Assembly: GCA_934589705.1 (NCBI GenBank)
Contig: CAKTOH010000026.1
Location: forward strand, 1-19,571
DNA from: an uncultured Oscillospiraceae bacterium
GTDB lineage: Bacteria; Bacillota; Clostridia; Oscillospirales; Oscillospiraceae
Direction: 5' to 3'
Length of the DNA stretch: 19,571 nt
Part shown: piece by piece, positions 7,319 to 14,783 of the stretch
Layout of the letters: each line of letters starts with the position of its first letter
Numbering within the stretch: the stretch's first letter is position 1
The notes under the pieces: generated by a model
What the model saw: the letters and a program-made list of their open reading frames with translations, nothing else
The model's database searches: none
Told to the model about the DNA's origin: nothing
Translations under genes and position numbers: made by a program

Positions 7319-9066
7319 GCTTTGATTCCTTTGCTTTTCTGCATTTTTTCCCGAAAACGCATAAGATCGTCCTCGGTTTTGGTCTGGGATTTCTGGTATT
7401 CCTCCCGGATGATGTCGGCGCAGTCCAGCAGGCTCCGCTCATTCACCGGCCCCTGCTGCTGGGAAATTCCCGCCAGATGGGACATTTCCTCGGCGGTAAA
7501 ATCCGTAAGTCCCCCAAGGCTCACGTCCAGCCCCTGGTGATAACGGTCCCGAAGCTGCCGGAAAGCCCGGCCCAGAAACTCCGAGGAAAAGATTTCCGGC
7601 TGCAAATCCGGAATCTGAGCAAACAGTGCCGGCTCCCGGAGAACCTGGGCGATAATCATTTCCTCGGCTCTGGCCGAACGGAGATTGCTGTAGCGGATAG
7701 ATTTCTCTTTTGGCTGCAAATTCCGGGCGGGAGACAGGTCGATCTTTTCCTGCTTTTTCTTCTCCTGGTAAGTACGGCGCTTCAGTGCCCGATTCACTTC
7801 CAGCTTCATGGCATCCTCACTGATGCCCGCGGCCTCCGCCACCCGACCGCCGTAGACCTCCCGCTGAACGGCACTGCTCAGCGAACCGATCAGCCCGGCA
7901 GATTCCTGAAGGTACTGCACCTTCTGCTCGTCGTCCCGGAGGTCATATTTTTTCAGAATCGCGTTCAGCTGATACTCCACCCGGCTGGCGGATTCCTCCA
8001 GCAGGATCCGGAACCGGTCGGCACCGAACTTTTTCAGATATTCGTCCGGATCCTTGGCGTCCCGCATTTTCAGCACCTTCACCTGAAGGCCAGCCTTTTC
8101 CAGAATGGGAATGGCCCGCTGGGTGGCATTCTGTCCGGCCTCGTCGCCGTCGTAAATGAGCACCACCTGCTCGGTGTACCGGGACAGCAAATTTGCGCCG
8201 TCCTCGGTCAGAGCCGTACCCAGAGACGCCACCGCGCAGTCAAAGCCGTACTGATGCAGGGCGATGGCATCCATGTAGCCCTCCACCAGAATCAGATAGC
8301 CAAGCTTGCTTTTTTTTGCCAGATTCAGAGCAAACAGGTTTTTTCGCTTATTGAAAATCAGGGTTTCCGGGGAATTCAGGTACTTGGCAGCTGACTTGTC
8401 ACTGCTGTTCATAATCCGGCCGCCAAAGCCGATGACGTTCCCCCGGACATCGATGATGGGGAACATCAGCCGATCCCGAAACCGATCAAAGAGATTGCCG
8501 TTCTTTTGGGAAACCGTTACCAGCCCTGAGTCCCGAAGCTCCTGATCGGTATAGTTCTTGCTTCGCAGGTAGTCTGCCAGATCCGTCCAGCTGTCCGGGG
8601 CATAGCCGATACCGAATTTTGTCAGAATGGATTTGGGCATTCCCCGGCCTGTGGCGTATTGGAGGGCGTTCGCCCCGATAGGGGCATAAAGCCTGCTGTG
8701 AAAGAACCGGGCTGCCTCCTTGTGGAGCGCCCAGAGCCGCTCCTGCTGGCGGTACCGGGACTGGTACTGCTCATCCTCGGGAACCTCCAGCCCTGCACGT
8801 TTGGCCAGTGCCCGGACGGCATCCGGATAGCTCAAGCCCTCAATTTCCATCTCAAAATTGATGACGCTGCCGCCCTTGTGGCAGCCGAAGCAGTAGTAGA
8901 TTCCCTTATCCGGGGAAACGGAAAAGGAGGGGGTTTTCTCCCCGTGGAAGGGGCACAGGCCGAACAGATTGGAGCCGGAGCGTTTCAGGTTCACATATTG
9001 GCTTACCACATCTTCAATTGGATTTCTGGCAATCAGCTCGTCCAGAAAGGCCTCCGGAAATGCCAT
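7315..9066 (-). CDS. dnaG: DNA primase
   Basis: A 583-residue DnaG that makes RNA primers at the replication fork with the DnaB helicase. The N-terminal CHC2 zinc-binding domain shows C38, H41, C59 and C62 (LCPFHGEKTPSFSV and YYCFGCHKGG). The TOPRIM catalytic core carries VEGYMDAIAL (261-270) with the catalytic Glu, and YDGDEAG (305-311) with the paired metal-binding Asp residues. The C-terminal third, from about residue 430, is lysine-rich and then helical, fitting the helicase-interacting domain, which is always poorly conserved. The ATG start has a strong AAGGAGGGAACCCT site. The dgt gene lies 37 bases upstream, and the next gene, rpoD, overlaps by 4 bases (ATGA). Primase followed by sigma is the macromolecular-synthesis arrangement. 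Confidence 0.97.
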   Translation of the reverse strand: MAFPEAFLDELIARNPIEDVVSQYVNLKRSGSNLFGLCPFHGEKTPSFSVSPDKGIYYCFGCHKGGSVINFEMEIEGLSYPDAVRALAKRAGLEVPEDEQYQSRYRQQERLWALHKEAARFFHSRLYAPIGANALQYATGRGMPKSILTKFGIGYAPDSWTDLADYLRSKNYTDQELRDSGLVTVSQKNGNLFDRFRDRLMFPIIDVRGNVIGFGGRIMNSSDKSAAKYLNSPETLIFNKRKNLFALNLAKKSKLGYLILVEGYMDAIALHQYGFDCAVASLGTALTEDGANLLSRYTEQVVLIYDGDEAGQNATQRAIPILEKAGLQVKVLKMRDAKDPDEYLKKFGADRFRILLEESASRVEYQLNAILKKYDLRDDEQKVQYLQESAGLIGSLSSAVQREVYGGRVAEAAGISEDAMKLEVNRALKRRTYQEKKKQEKIDLSPARNLQPKEKSIRYSNLRSARAEEMIIAQVLREPALFAQIPDLQPEIFSSEFLGRAFRQLRDRYHQGLDVSLGGLTDFTAEEMSHLAGISQQQGPVNERSLLDCADIIREEYQKSQTKTEDDLMRFREKMQKSKGIKA

Positions 9067-9103
9067 AGGGTTCCCTCCTTCCCGATTATGTTCCGGTTAT
9101 TCT

Positions 9104-10117
9104 TTATCCCCGGACATGCCAGCCCATGGGGATGAAAATTTCCGTATATTTGTCCACGGCGTAGTTATCCGTCATACCGGCGATATAGTCGCAGACCGTC
9201 CTCTCCATGCCGTCGAAGGACAGCTGGGGCTGAAAATCCTCCGGAAGAGCTTCCGGATGGGAAATATAGTAGTCAAAGAGCCGCTTGAGCATGTCCTTGG
9301 CCTTGCTTTCCTCCCCCTTGGCCACCGGATTCCGGTAGACCCGGGCAAACATAAAGCTGCGAAGATCCTTCAGGGCACGCTCGACTTTTGGTGTCAGACA
9401 AATGGCTCCTGCCTCCCGGGAGGTGGCGATCACGTCCGTCACCAGGGTGTTGATCCGGCTGCTGTGGGTGTGCCCCAGCACGTCGGAAATCTCCTGGGGA
9501 ATGTCGTCATTGGTGAGGATTCCCGCCCGGATGGCATCGTCGATATCGTGGTTCACATAGGCGATCTGGTCGCTGCGCCGGACGATTTTTCCCTCCAGGG
9601 TTTCCGGCCAGGTGTCACCGGTGTGGCCTACAATGCCCATGCGAACCTCATAGGTCAGATTCAGGCCCATGCCGTCCCGCTCCAGGATGTCCACCACCCG
9701 CAGGCTCTGCTCGTTGTGACGGAAAGGCTTGCCCAGGCAGTCGGACAAAGCCGCCTCGCCGGCGTGACCGAAGGGGGTGTGCCCCAGGTCGTGTCCCATG
9801 GCGATGGCCTCGGACAGATCCTCGTTGAGCCCCAGGGCACGGGTAATGGTGCCGGCAATCCGGGAAACCTCCAGGGTGTGGGTCATCCGGGTACGGTAGT
9901 GGTCTCCCTCAGGCTGAAGAAACACCTGGGTTTTGTGCATCAGCCGCCGGAAGGCCTTGCTATGGACAATTCGGTCAATGTCCCGCTGATAGCAGGTGCG
10001 AACATCCTCTTCCCGGGGCTCCTCATATCGGGGCCGCCCCCTGGACTGATCGGCGAAGGCTGCCAGTGGGTTCAGCCGCTTATGCTCCAGCCGTTCCAGT
10101 TCTTCCTTAACCGTCAC
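9104..10117 (-). CDS. dgt: dGTP triphosphohydrolase-like HD-domain protein
   Basis: A 337-residue member of the dGTPase family of HD hydrolases, which cleave dNTPs to the nucleoside and tripolyphosphate. The metal ligands are visible: His80 (TRMTHTLEVS), the His109-Asp110 pair in MGHDLGHTPFGHAGE, and the distal Asp183 in RRSDQIAYVNHDIDDA. The N-terminal AFRRLMHKTQVF and GDHYRTRMTH are family hallmarks. It is the short form found in Gram-positives and may act on several dNTPs instead of dGTP alone. The start codon is GTG, chosen because AAGGAAGGG lies upstream at suitable spacing and the N-terminus matches the family. It overlaps the end of yigZ by 11 bases and precedes dnaG, so control of dNTP pools is linked to priming in this operon. 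Confidence 0.93.
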   Translation of the reverse strand: MTVKEELERLEHKRLNPLAAFADQSRGRPRYEEPREEDVRTCYQRDIDRIVHSKAFRRLMHKTQVFLQPEGDHYRTRMTHTLEVSRIAGTITRALGLNEDLSEAIAMGHDLGHTPFGHAGEAALSDCLGKPFRHNEQSLRVVDILERDGMGLNLTYEVRMGIVGHTGDTWPETLEGKIVRRSDQIAYVNHDIDDAIRAGILTNDDIPQEISDVLGHTHSSRINTLVTDVIATSREAGAICLTPKVERALKDLRSFMFARVYRNPVAKGEESKAKDMLKRLFDYYISHPEALPEDFQPQLSFDGMERTVCDYIAGMTDNYAVDKYTEIFIPMGWHVRG

Positions 10118-10760
10118 CGCAATCCCTTCCTTTCCCGGATACCGGGAATGCCCGGTATTCCTGACCGATTTCCATACTCTCCACGCTGCCCGCGGTCATT
10201 TCCGTGAGCCTGTCCAGAAATTCCTGGGTCTTCGCTTCGGGAAACAGCAGTTCCAACTCCACCTCGGCGCCAAAGTCCGCCTTGCGGACAATGCCGCTGA
10301 AGCCTTCCGCCTCCAACCGCACCCGCTCATAAAAGCTGTAGGGACAGGGCACATACAGCACCGTCCACACCCGCTTCATGGACTTGCCCGCCGCGTCCAC
10401 GGCGATTTTCGCACCCTTGGTATAAGCTCGCACCAGGCCGCCGGCTCCCAGCAGGATACCGCCGAAATACCGGGTCACCACGCAGACCGCATTGAACAGC
10501 CCCTCCCGCTGGAGCACCTGAAGCATGGGCATTCCCGCGGTGCCTCCCGGCTCTCCGTCGTCGGAAAACCGGACGGCTCCGTCCCGGATGATGTAGGCCC
10601 AGCAGTTGTGGGTGGCGTCGTAGTGCTTTTTTTTCATCTCCTGGATCCGGGCAAGTGCCGCTTCTTCCGTCTCCACCGGCCAGATTCGACCGATAAACCG
10701 GGACTTTTTCTCGATAAACTCGTCTTCGCCGTATTCACTCGGGACAAGGTACTCGTCCAA
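10107..10760 (-). CDS. yigZ: IMPACT/YigZ-family protein (UPF0029 + DUF1949)
   Basis: A 217-residue YigZ/YvyE-type protein. The N-terminal IMPACT (UPF0029) domain, about residues 15-120, shows the family hallmarks ATHNCWAYIIRD, FSDDGEPGGTAGMPML and VTRYFGGILLGAGGLVRAY; the C-terminal part, about 135-200, fits DUF1949, a ferredoxin-like fold. The eukaryotic relative IMPACT regulates Gcn2, but the bacterial role is unresolved; the fold suggests nucleic-acid or ribosome contact. The start is TTG at 10760. It is favoured because AAGGAG sits 10 bases upstream inside the end of hflX, the family N-terminus follows at once, and no ATG or GTG is available nearby. The gene lies 4 bases after hflX and overlaps dgt, so it is embedded in the operon. 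Confidence 0.92.
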   Translation of the reverse strand: MDEYLVPSEYGEDEFIEKKSRFIGRIWPVETEEAALARIQEMKKKHYDATHNCWAYIIRDGAVRFSDDGEPGGTAGMPMLQVLQREGLFNAVCVVTRYFGGILLGAGGLVRAYTKGAKIAVDAAGKSMKRVWTVLYVPCPYSFYERVRLEAEGFSGIVRKADFGAEVELELLFPEAKTQEFLDRLTEMTAGSVESMEIGQEYRAFPVSGKGRDCGDG

Positions 10761-10764
10761 GGCT

Positions 10765-12033
10765 TCAGCTCTCCTTCACAATGTACTGCGTCAGTCTTCC
10801 GTAGAGAATGGGATCGAGAACCGTCTCCACCTCGATGCCGGAATCGGTGTATTCCACCTTCTTGACCTGGGCATTATCGTGGAGCGTCTGCACCATGCCG
10901 CCCTTGTCGTAGGGGAAGCGCAGAATCACATGATGCCGGGAATACCCCAGAGCCTTCTCAATGGCCTTCAGAAGGCCGTCCATATTTTTTCCCCGCTTGG
11001 CGGAAATGGCAACGATGTCCTTTCCCTTGGGGATATCCTCGGAATAGACCAGGTCGGCCTTATTGTAGCACTTGAGCACCGGAGTGCCGGGCTTTGCCAG
11101 CTGGGCAATGAGCCTGTCCACCACGGCAACATGCTTCTCCAGGTTCGGATCGGAAGCGTCAATGACGTGAAGCAATAGGTCGGCGTATTCCAGCTCCTCC
11201 AAGGTGGCGTGGAAAGCGTTCACCAGATGGTGGGGCAGCTTGGAAATAAAGCCCACGGTGTCGGACAGAATCACGTCCAGATTATCGGACACCGTCAGCT
11301 GCCGGGAGGTGGTGTCCAGGGTATCGAACAGACGGTTGTTGGCGGGAATGCCCGCATTGGTCAGCTGATTCAGAAGCGTTGACTTTCCCGCGTTGGTGTA
11401 GCCCACAATGGCAACCACAGGAATGGAATTCTTCATCCGCCGCTCCCGCTGGACAGCCCGCACCTTGCGCACCTGTTCCAATTCTTCTTCCAGCCGGGTG
11501 ATCCGCTCCCGGATATGCCGCCGGTCGGATTCCAGCTTGGTCTCGCCGGGGCCCCGGGTGCCGATGCCGCCGCCCTGTCGGGACAGGCTGGCGCCCATAC
11601 CGGAAAGCCGGGGCAGCAAATACTTGTACTGGGCAAGCTCCACCTGAAGCCGACCTTCCTTGGTTTTTGCCCGTTGGGCGAAAATGTCCAGAATCAGAGC
11701 GCTGCGGTCAATGACCGTCACGCCGATGATTTCCTCCAATGCCCGGATATTTCCGGGGGACAGCTCATTGTCAAAAATCACCATGGTGGACTGGGTGGCC
11801 TCCGCCAGCATCCGGATTTCCTGGGCCTTGCCCTCGCCGATGAAGCTGTGGGAATCCGGAGTATGCCGGTTCTGGAGCACCTTGCCGGTGCAGAAGCCTC
11901 CGGCGGTTTCCAGCAGATCTTCCAATTCCTTCAGGGATTCCTCCGTGGCGGTCTGCTCCTCGGAAAAGCAGTCCGCGTTCAGTCCCACCAGTACCGCCCG
12001 CTCCTGGACGGCGGTTTCAAGTTTTTCTTCCAT
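10765..12033 (-). CDS. hflX: Ribosome-associated GTPase HflX
   Basis: A 422-residue HflX, a GTPase that splits stalled or heat-damaged 70S ribosomes. The N-terminal subdomain has the signature SRQGGGIGTRGPGETKLESDRR, followed by a coiled-coil-like charged helix. The G domain carries G1 GYTNAGKST (211-219), the G2-region TLDTT, G3 DTVGF (258-262) and G4 NKAD (324-327). The frame also contains an ATG at 12057, but the ATG at 12033 has a GGAGGAACCT ribosome binding site. The promoter predicts transcription from near 12059, which would leave the first ATG almost leaderless. It is the first gene of the long operon running to ispH-S1. In a heat- or antibiotic-responsive setting this placement would tie ribosome rescue to replication and transcription genes, but that is inference. 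Confidence 0.95.
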   Translation of the reverse strand: MEEKLETAVQERAVLVGLNADCFSEEQTATEESLKELEDLLETAGGFCTGKVLQNRHTPDSHSFIGEGKAQEIRMLAEATQSTMVIFDNELSPGNIRALEEIIGVTVIDRSALILDIFAQRAKTKEGRLQVELAQYKYLLPRLSGMGASLSRQGGGIGTRGPGETKLESDRRHIRERITRLEEELEQVRKVRAVQRERRMKNSIPVVAIVGYTNAGKSTLLNQLTNAGIPANNRLFDTLDTTSRQLTVSDNLDVILSDTVGFISKLPHHLVNAFHATLEELEYADLLLHVIDASDPNLEKHVAVVDRLIAQLAKPGTPVLKCYNKADLVYSEDIPKGKDIVAISAKRGKNMDGLLKAIEKALGYSRHHVILRFPYDKGGMVQTLHDNAQVKKVEYTDSGIEVETVLDPILYGRLTQYIVKES

Positions 12034-12065
12034 AGGTTCCTCCGAAGCATCATTCATTATCGTTT

Positions 12066-12095
12066 AGTATAGCACATCCGCCCGCCCGGGGACAA
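12066..12095 (-). promoter_or_regulatory. Promoter of the hflX-to-ispH operon
   Basis: On the minus strand, TTGTCC (12095-12090) lies 18 bases before TATACT (12071-12066), and the bases TGC directly before it make an extended -10. The predicted start near 12059 gives a 26-nt leader for the hflX ATG at 12033. It follows immediately after the rpmE terminator T run. Confidence 0.7.
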
Positions 12096-12108
12096 CTGTT
12101 TTTCTCAG

Positions 12109-12147
12109 AAAAAACAAAAAATCCGCACCACGAATCCGTAGTGCGGA
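12109..12147 (-). terminator. Intrinsic terminator of rpmE
   Basis: An 11-bp stem (12122-12132 with 12137-12147, one G-U wobble) with an AATC-type tetraloop. On the minus strand it is followed by TTTTTTGTTTTTT. It begins 12 bases past the rpmE stop. Confidence 0.92.
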
Positions 12148-12158
12148 ATTTTCTGCTC

Positions 12159-12359
12159 TTACTTCAAGCCAAAACGCTTGTTGAAGCGATCAACCCGTCC
12201 ACCGGTGTCAACCAGCTTCTGCTTGCCGGTATAGAAAGGGTGGCACTTGGAGCAGATCTCAACACGAATGTCCTTCTTGGTAGAACCGGTCGTAAAGACA
12301 TTGCCGCAGGCACAGCGGATAGTGGTCTGTTCGTACTTGGGATGGATACCTTCCTTCAT
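12159..12359 (-). CDS. rpmE: 50S ribosomal protein bL31 (zinc-binding form)
   Basis: A 66-residue bL31, opening [22 protein letters not shown] and ending RFNKRFGLK, the typical length for the family. Four cysteines (C16, C18, C36, C39) make the CxC...CxxC zinc site, so this is the Zn-containing C+ paralogue, which can act as a zinc store under zinc limitation. The frame is open upstream to 12395, but the ATG at 12359 has AGAGGTGAACGA at good spacing and gives the family N-terminus. It is a single-gene unit with its own promoter (12427-12455) and terminator (12109-12147). Confidence 0.97.
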   Translation of the reverse strand: MKEGIHPKYEQTTIRCACGNVFTTGSTKKDIRVEICSKCHPFYTGKQKLVDTGGRVDRFNKRFGLK

Positions 12360-12426
12360 TTCGTTCACCTCTTTCGTATCAGTTAAAGGGCACAAAGCAC
12401 CCTAAGCAATCTTCAATCGCTCGGAT

Positions 12427-12455
12427 ATCATATCACATTGCCGGGAAGAATGCAA
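12427..12455 (-). promoter_or_regulatory. Promoter of rpmE
   Basis: On the minus strand, TTGCAT (12455-12450) is followed by 17 bases and TATGAT (12432-12427). The predicted start is near 12420, giving a leader of about 60 nt, longer than others here. That leader contains GGGTGCTTTGTGCCC, which can fold weakly with two wobble pairs. bL31 leaders regulated by their own protein are known in bacteria, but I cannot assign this one. The -35 box sits inside a small inverted repeat at 12449-12460. Confidence 0.8.
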
Positions 12456-12493
12456 GCATTATTTTTGGAATTTTGAAAAAAGTTGTCGGTCTC

Positions 12494-13717
12494 TTAAAAC
12501 GCCCAGTTTCCGCCCCGGAAAACCGGCATCACCTGACCGTTTTCGCAAATGGCGTCAATGTCCATGCTGTCGCAGCCGATCATGAAATCCTCATGGATCA
12601 TGGAGTCGTTGACGCCCAGTTCCCGGCATTCCTCCAACGAGCGGTTCTGGAAATTTTCAATGGTATCGGCAAAGCCGCAGCCCAGAGCCAGATGGCAGGC
12701 GGCATTCTCGTCAAAAAGGGTGTTATAGAACAGGAAACCCATTTCGGCGATGGGACTGTGCTGGGGAACCAGGGCGCACTCACCCAGGTAAGCCGCGCCC
12801 TCGTCCATGGCCACCATGGTTTGCAGCAGGGCTTCCCCCGTCCGGGCTCCGGATTCCACCACTTTCCCCTTTTCAAAACGGAACCAGAAGTCCTCGATGA
12901 GCTGGCCCTGATAGCTCAGGGGCTTGGTGGCATACACAATCCCCTCTGCCCTGCCCCGCATGGGGGAAATGAAGCATTCCTCGGAAGGAATGTTCGGGTT
13001 GAAGGAAACGCCTTGGAGGCTGTCCTCCCGACCGCCGCACCAGATGGCCTGAGGGATCATCTCCACGGTCAGGTCGGTGCCGTTGTCCGCCCGGTAGTGA
13101 AGAGCCTGGATATTCAGGCCGTTCAGGTAGGCGCAGCGGGCTTTCAGGTCGGCGTTGTGGGCTTCCCATGCGGCAATGGGGTCATCCGTCACCCGGGAGG
13201 CGCTGAGGATGGCCTGCCAGAGCTTTTCCACCGCCGTACTGGTGCGAAGACCCGGAAATACCTTCTTCGCCCACTTCTTTCCGGGCACCGCCGCAATGCA
13301 CCACTGATCCCGGTTTTCCCGCCGATCCCGGTAGGGCTTCAGAATGGGATAACGCAATTGCCTGGCCTTGGCGGCCTTATTCAGATTCATGCCCTTCAGG
13401 CCGTCCGGGTCGTCGGATTCCAGATAAATCCGAGCCGGGAGCACCTGACACATGTGCTCCTGCCGCTCCCGCTCCCAGGCTTCCACCGTGCCCAGGGTTT
13501 TCAGGGACTGATGGCGCAGGTGCAGCTTTTCCAAGGGCTGGTAGCTCCACTCCACAATCACCTTTTTGGCTTTGGCGGTGTAGGCCTCCTTCACAACCAG
13601 CTCCACAAACTCCGGCTGGTCGAGTCCCGCGTAAATCATGACCTCCTGGCCGGGCTGAACATTCACGCCGCAGCGGACGATCAGCCGGGCATAGGCCTGC
13701 AATTGGGATTTTTTCAT
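12494..13717 (-). CDS. M29-family metallo-aminopeptidase
   Basis: A 407-residue aminopeptidase of the M29 (AmpS / aminopeptidase T) family, a cytoplasmic two-metal exopeptidase with broad specificity that trims N-terminal residues from peptides. Likely metal and catalytic residues are visible in family order: E246-E247 in NIPSEECF, E313 in LGECALVP, E325 in IAEMGFLFYNTLFDENAACHLALG together with H342, and H375 with D377 in MIHEDFMIG. The length is normal and the C-terminus complete. The ATG start has AAGGAG 8 bases upstream and a divergent promoter at 13747-13775. I see no hairpin-plus-T-run terminator after it, so it may read through into rpmE. Confidence 0.93.
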   Translation of the reverse strand: MKKSQLQAYARLIVRCGVNVQPGQEVMIYAGLDQPEFVELVVKEAYTAKAKKVIVEWSYQPLEKLHLRHQSLKTLGTVEAWERERQEHMCQVLPARIYLESDDPDGLKGMNLNKAAKARQLRYPILKPYRDRRENRDQWCIAAVPGKKWAKKVFPGLRTSTAVEKLWQAILSASRVTDDPIAAWEAHNADLKARCAYLNGLNIQALHYRADNGTDLTVEMIPQAIWCGGREDSLQGVSFNPNIPSEECFISPMRGRAEGIVYATKPLSYQGQLIEDFWFRFEKGKVVESGARTGEALLQTMVAMDEGAAYLGECALVPQHSPIAEMGFLFYNTLFDENAACHLALGCGFADTIENFQNRSLEECRELGVNDSMIHEDFMIGCDSMDIDAICENGQVMPVFRGGNWAF

Positions 13718-13746
13718 ACTTCCGGCTCCTTCCTATCATTTTCCCT

Positions 13747-13775
13747 ATCCTACCAGAAAAAATCGAAATCGTCAA
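13747..13775 (-). promoter_or_regulatory. Promoter of the M29 aminopeptidase gene
   Basis: On the minus strand, TTGACG (13775-13770), 17 bases, then TAGGAT (13752-13747) with TGG before it as an extended -10. The predicted start near 13740 leaves a 23-nt leader. It is back to back with the plus-strand promoter at 13781-13809. Confidence 0.75.
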
Positions 13776-13787
13776 TGCACTTGCATT
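13774..13787. promoter_or_regulatory. Palindrome between the two divergent -35 boxes (possible operator)
   Basis: The inverted repeat AATGCA-CT-TGCATT touches the end of the minus-strand -35 box and covers the whole plus-strand -35 box. A bound regulator here would affect both genes. It is a short palindrome and could be chance; no regulator is encoded nearby. Confidence 0.35.
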
Positions 13788-13809
13788 TTCCTTCCGTTTC
13801 CTTTATAAT
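13781..13809 (+). promoter_or_regulatory. Promoter of the homocysteine methyltransferase-family gene
   Basis: TTGCAT (13781-13786), exactly 17 bases, and a perfect TATAAT (13804-13809). The predicted start is near 13816, with a 28-nt leader carrying a GAGGG ribosome binding site. Confidence 0.85.
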
Positions 13810-13843
13810 ACGCCCTAAGAAACTAGAACTGCGAGGGATAACC

Positions 13844-14710
13844 ATGCTGACAAGGCAAGAGTTGCAAGACAAAATCGCCGGAGGCGTTCACATTCTGGAC
13901 GGTGCCACCGGCTCCAATCTGCGAAATTCCGGTATGCCCAAGGGCTGCTGCTCGGAGGAATGGATTCTTGCCAATCCGGAGCCTCTGGTGGCGCTCCAGC
14001 GTGCCTACGCCCAGGCAGGCTGTCAGATCATCTATGCCCCTACCTTCCAGGCTCAGCCCATCGCCCTGAAACGGGTTGGGCTGGACGGTCAGACGGAAGC
14101 CATCAACGAGGCTCTGGTCGCCCTGTCCCGGTCTGCCGCCCCAGGCTGCCTGATTGCGGGAGACCTGACCACTCTGGCCAATTTCTGCGACAGCTGGGAC
14201 GCGGAGTGCTTCGACCTGATGGTGGAAAACTATCGCCGCCAGATTCACGGCCTGATTGCCGGCGGCGCGGACTTGCTCATCGGGGAAACGCTGCTCTATC
14301 AGCAGGAGGCGGAGGCCATTCTGTGCGCTGCCGAGCTGGAGGGAGCGGACGCCGCCATGTACTCCTTCACCATGCAGCCCGACGGCTCCCTGTTCTCCGG
14401 GGCGGATGCCGGGGCGGCGCTGAAATCTCTGGAGGATTCCGGGGCGGTGGCCGTGGGCTTCAACTGCGTCAGCGCGGACATGATGACCCCCTATCTTGTG
14501 ACCAAGCTCCGCCGCTCCGTGAAAATTCCCCTGATCTGCAAGCCCAACGCGGGCATTCCCACCATCGGCAGCGACGGCGTAGCGGTCTATTCCCAGACTC
14601 CGGCAGAGTTCGCGGACATTATGGCCAAGTGCAAGGAAAACGGAGCCACCATGCTCGGCGGCTGCTGCGGCACTACGCCTGAATATATGGCTGCCATTGC
14701 CAACCTATAG
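13844..14710 (+). CDS. Homocysteine S-methyltransferase-family protein
   Basis: A 288-residue protein of the Hcy-methyltransferase barrel family, related to the N-terminal module of MetH and to BHMT/MmuM. It opens with the typical ILDGATGSNL (17-26). The zinc-binding thiolate residues are C208 in VGFNCVS and C274-C275 in LGGCCGTTPEYM, so the homocysteine site appears intact. No folate, cobalamin or reactivation domain is present in this gene. The methyl donor is therefore not evident: it may use a small methylated compound, or work with separate cobalamin and folate proteins as in split MetH systems. The frame is open for 1.4 kb upstream, but that is antisense to the aminopeptidase; the ATG at 13844 follows the promoter and GAGGG site. 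It ends at a strong terminator. Confidence 0.9.
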   Translation: MLTRQELQDKIAGGVHILDGATGSNLRNSGMPKGCCSEEWILANPEPLVALQRAYAQAGCQIIYAPTFQAQPIALKRVGLDGQTEAINEALVALSRSAAPGCLIAGDLTTLANFCDSWDAECFDLMVENYRRQIHGLIAGGADLLIGETLLYQQEAEAILCAAELEGADAAMYSFTMQPDGSLFSGADAGAALKSLEDSGAVAVGFNCVSADMMTPYLVTKLRRSVKIPLICKPNAGIPTIGSDGVAVYSQTPAEFADIMAKCKENGATMLGGCCGTTPEYMAAIANL

Positions 14711-14716
14711 GTCTTC

Positions 14717-14745
14717 AAAAAAGCAGGGCACGCCCTGCTTTTTTT
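14717..14745 (+). terminator. Intrinsic terminator after the methyltransferase gene
   Basis: The perfect stem GCAGGG / CCCTGC with loop CACG is extended by A/T pairs (14717-14728 with 14733-14744) and ends in a T run. It begins 7 bases past the stop. The next promoter's -35 box starts just after its tail. Confidence 0.92.
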
Positions 14746-14746
14746 A

Positions 14747-14775
14747 TTGCTATTTTATCCGGTTTTTGATATATT
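14747..14775 (+). promoter_or_regulatory. Promoter directly abutting the membrane-protein start codon
   Basis: TTGCTA (14747-14752), 17 bases, then TATATT (14770-14775). The predicted transcription start is about 14782, two bases before the ATG at 14784, which would make the transcript essentially leaderless. A shifted -10 reading, TATTAT at 14772-14777, moves the start past the ATG. Confidence 0.6.
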
Positions 14776-14783
14776 ATGTGTGT

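Noticed and set aside
12360..12420. rpmE leader as a bL31 autoregulatory RNA
   Set aside because: The leader is about 60 nt and has only a weak hairpin with wobble pairs; I could not match it to a known leader structure.
12456..12493. Terminator after the aminopeptidase gene
   Set aside because: There is a T run but no convincing stem before it.
12473..13843. Long upstream extension of the methyltransferase frame
   Set aside because: It is antisense to the aminopeptidase; the promoter at 13781-13809 and the GAGGG site place the real start at 13844.
14697..14783. 29-codon N-terminal extension of the membrane protein
   Set aside because: It would translate through the end of the previous gene, its terminator hairpin and the promoter.
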